A DNA stretch of 14,802 nucleotides, from NCBI GenBank assembly GCA_002317385.1, contig DCJH01000028.1:1-14802 (forward strand), read 5' to 3'. The notes below the pieces were generated by a model. The model saw only the letters and a program-made list of their open reading frames with translations. It made no database searches and was not told the origin of the DNA. The translations under genes were made by a program, and so were the position numbers. Shown here in pieces: positions 12,853 through 14,802 of this stretch. Positions within the stretch are counted from its first letter, which is position 1. Each line of letters opens with the position of its first letter. The DNA is from Prevotella sp. UBA1705 (lineage in GTDB: Bacteria > Bacteroidota > Bacteroidia > Bacteroidales > Bacteroidaceae).

Positions 12853-13689
12853 ATGAAACAAGCCATGATTTTCGCTGCAGGTTTGGGCACTCGCCTTAAG
12901 CCGCTTACCGACCAGATGCCCAAGGCGTTGGTAAGGGTGGGGGGAGAGCCGCTGCTGAAACACGTGATTTTCAGGTTGCGCGACGCCGGTTTCACCCGCA
13001 TAGTGGTCAATGTTCACCACTTCTCTCAACAGATTATAGACTATTTCAAGGCCAACAACAATTTCGGACTTGATATTCGCATTAGCGATGAAACGGCCTC
13101 GCTGCTCGATACCGGAGGCGGTATCCGCCGCGCGGCCGAACTTTTTGACCCCAACTATCCCATCCTCATCCACAACGTCGACATCCTAAGCAATGTCGAC
13201 TTGGGCCGGTTCTACAGCTTCGACCCCAAGGTGATGTGCGTCGACTGCGGCGTGCCCCATCTATTGGCCGGTGCGCAGCTGCTCGTGAGCTGGCGCAAGA
13301 CCAAGCGCTATCTGCTCTTCAACGACCAGATGTTGCTCGTGGGATGGGTCAACCTGGAGACCGGCGAGGTGAAATCGCCCTACCCCGAGGTGAAGACAGA
13401 GCTGCAGCGACTCACCTTCCCCATCACCCCCACCGACGAGCCGCTGGTGCTCGCGGCCCACTATCGGGCCTACGCTTTCAGCGGCATCCACTGCTTCTCG
13501 CCCCGCATGTTCCCCCTGATGGTGGGACTTCCCGATAAGTTTCCCATCATGGACTTCTATCTCAACAACTGCCGCAAGATGCCCATCAAGGGCTATGTGC
13601 AGCCCGACCTGCAGCTCATGGACGTGGGCAAACTTGACACCCTGCACGAGGCGGAGGATTTTTTAGAGGTGTTAGGTGATGGGTGTTAG
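12853..13689 (+). CDS. murU: MurU-type nucleotidyltransferase (MurNAc-1-P uridylyltransferase)
   Basis: The 278-residue protein is a nucleotidyltransferase of the sugar-phosphate class. The signature AAGLGTRLKPLTDQMPKAL sits at 8-26, with Arg14 and Lys24 for the nucleotide, and the metal-binding block HNVDILSNVD at 107-116 (Asp110). MurU converts MurNAc-1-phosphate and UTP to UDP-MurNAc, so cell-wall sugars re-enter peptidoglycan synthesis without GlcNAc-enolpyruvate steps; this route bypasses fosfomycin in other bacteria. The adjacent AmgK-like kinase is the expected partner. The substrate is inferred from that pairing, since related enzymes make other NDP-sugars. The protein ends LEVLGDGC, where the last codons fall in GTGTTAGGT repeats. 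It has its own promoter and a 4-nt leader. Confidence 0.75.
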   Translation: MKQAMIFAAGLGTRLKPLTDQMPKALVRVGGEPLLKHVIFRLRDAGFTRIVVNVHHFSQQIIDYFKANNNFGLDIRISDETASLLDTGGGIRRAAELFDPNYPILIHNVDILSNVDLGRFYSFDPKVMCVDCGVPHLLAGAQLLVSWRKTKRYLLFNDQMLLVGWVNLETGEVKSPYPEVKTELQRLTFPITPTDEPLVLAAHYRAYAFSGIHCFSPRMFPLMVGLPDKFPIMDFYLNNCRKMPIKGYVQPDLQLMDVGKLDTLHEAEDFLEVLGDGC

Positions 13690-13713
13690 GTGGTAAAATA
13701 GTGTGTGTTAGGT
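13669..13713 (+). repeat. GTGTTAGGT short repeats at the murU 3' end
   Basis: GTGTTAGGT occurs at 13669, 13683 and 13705. The TAG stop (13687-13689) lies inside the second copy. The pattern is simple-sequence-like and has no clear hairpin. The 132-bp gap up to guaA shows nothing else firm and no consensus promoter. Confidence 0.6.
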
Positions 13714-13821
13714 ATTAAACAGCAAAATAGAGACTACGAATATATAATTCATGCTTAGGTATTCCGGCATCCTTCCCATTGGGATGGCTTGGTTAGACCT
13801 ATGGCGACACTTTTTTTTATT

Positions 13822-14802
13822 ATGCAACAGAAGATTATCATTCTTGATTTCGGCTCACAGACCACGCAGCTCATCGGCCGCCGTGTGCGCGAGTTGGACA
13901 CCTTCTGCGAGATTCTTCCTTACAACAAGTTCCCCAAAGACGACCCCTCGGTTATCGGCGTGATTCTCAGCGGAAGCCCTTATTCCGTGCACGACCCCGA
14001 GGCGTTCAAGGTGGATTTGAACCAGTTCATCGGCAAATATCCGGTGCTCGGCATCTGCTATGGTGCCCAGTTTATCAGCTATTCGGGTGGCGGCAAGGTG
14101 GAGCAGACGGGTACTCGCGAGTATGGCCGTGCCAATCTCCAGGAGTTTGAGGCCGACAACGCGCTGTTCAGCGGATTTGAGGCCAACTCACAGGTGTGGA
14201 TGAGCCATGGCGATACCATCACGGCCATTCCCCAAGACTTCCGAGTTATCGGTTCGACGGCCGACGTGAAGTATGCCGCTTTCGCCAGCAACACGCAGCC
14301 GGTGTGGTGCGTTCAGTTTCACCCGGAGGTTTATCACACCACGCAGGGCACCCAGCTGCTCCGCAATTTCGTGGTCGACATCTGTGGCAGCAAGCAAGAG
14401 TGGAGTCCCGCCTCGTTTGTGGAGTCCACCGTACAGGAGCTCAAGGCCCAGCTCGGCAACGACCGCGTGATCCTCGGTCTCTCGGGCGGCGTAGACTCAT
14501 CGGTATGCGCCACCCTGCTCAATAAGGCCATCGGCAAGAACCTCACCTGCATCTTCGTAGACCATGGCATGCTCCGCAAGAACGAGTTTGCCAAGGTGAT
14601 GAAGGCCTATCAGGGCCTCGGGCTCAACGTCATCGGCGTGGATGCCTCGGAGAAATTCTTCAAAGACCTGGAGGGTGTGAGCGACCCCGAGCAGAAACGC
14701 AAGATTATTGGCCGCGACTTCGTGGAGGTATTCAATGCCGAGGCCAAGAAGATTACCGATGCCAAATGGCTGGCCCAGGGCACCATCTACCCCGACCGCA
14801 TC
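13822..14802 (+). CDS. guaA: GMP synthase (glutamine-hydrolysing), N-terminal 327 residues
   Basis: The gene runs off the right edge; about 327 of roughly 510 residues are present. GuaA aminates XMP to GMP with glutamine and ATP in purine synthesis, in the cytoplasm. The amidotransferase domain has LGICYGAQ with the nucleophile Cys79, and FHPE with His167 and Glu169. The ATP-pyrophosphatase domain starts with LGLSGGVDSS, its P-loop at 221-227. I chose ATG 13822 (MQQKIIILDFGSQ), which matches the family start; an in-frame ATG at 13801 would add MATLFFI. A T-rich stretch precedes the start; no -7 box is visible. The visible domain is intact; the C-terminal dimerisation part is outside the window. 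Confidence 0.97.
   Translation, partial: MQQKIIILDFGSQTTQLIGRRVRELDTFCEILPYNKFPKDDPSVIGVILSGSPYSVHDPEAFKVDLNQFIGKYPVLGICYGAQFISYSGGGKVEQTGTREYGRANLQEFEADNALFSGFEANSQVWMSHGDTITAIPQDFRVIGSTADVKYAAFASNTQPVWCVQFHPEVYHTTQGTQLLRNFVVDICGSKQEWSPASFVESTVQELKAQLGNDRVILGLSGGVDSSVCATLLNKAIGKNLTCIFVDHGMLRKNEFAKVMKAYQGLGLNVIGVDASEKFFKDLEGVSDPEQKRKIIGRDFVEVFNAEAKKITDAKWLAQGTIYPDRI

Noticed and set aside
1..14802. CRISPR arrays, tRNA or rRNA genes
   Set aside because: No regularly spaced repeat-spacer pattern, and no tRNA cloverleaf or rRNA stretch was seen. The short repeats present are not of CRISPR form.

Overview
The window looks like a chromosome segment from a GC-rich member of Bacteroidota, most likely Prevotella or a close relative. 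The evidence is the group's promoter words (a -7 box TAnnTTTG with TTTG about 19-20 bp upstream), the near absence of Shine-Dalgarno sites, and gene families typical of the group: HU-HIG with a smalltalk peptide, DUF6448, a membrane-anchored AraC regulator, and a RhuM/Fic protein. Species cannot be fixed from the sequence alone.

Layout. 1-137: last codons of a glyceraldehyde-3-phosphate dehydrogenase gene and its terminator. 256-2204: miaA (GTG start, apparently leaderless) overlapping a diacylglycerol-kinase-like lipid kinase by 4 bp, then a strong terminator. 2483-4502: a seven-helix AraC-type regulator, then an exported DUF6448 protein with its own promoter and terminator. 4735-5058: a small cupin protein. 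5221-5950 (minus strand): an HU-HIG DNA-binding protein and a 32-residue smalltalk peptide. 5951-6703: a long gene-free stretch with three kinds of repeats, then a sigma-54-like promoter and dyad sites in front of groES. 6704-8882: groES, a 222-bp low-complexity gap, groEL and terminator. 8928-9929 (minus): a RhuM-Fic/Doc protein, followed by a displaced second copy of the last 68 bp of groEL. 10427-10582: a promoter-to-terminator unit without a gene, read as a candidate small RNA. 10615-13689: two small proteins, an AmgK-like sugar kinase fused to a RapZ C-terminal domain, an inverted-repeat element, and a MurU-like nucleotidyltransferase. 13822-end: start of guaA.

How genes work together. 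The most coherent system is the kinase-RapZ fusion with the MurU-type uridylyltransferase. Together they fit the AmgK/MurU cell-wall recycling route, in which MurNAc is phosphorylated at the anomeric position and converted to UDP-MurNAc. The fused RapZ domain, which in E. coli senses glucosamine-6-phosphate, suggests built-in sensing of amino-sugar supply; that link is inference. Other notable points are the possible sigma-54 control of groESL, the accessory RhuM-Fic gene set between groEL and a copy of its own tail, and three genes whose -7 box lies exactly 4 nt before the start codon.
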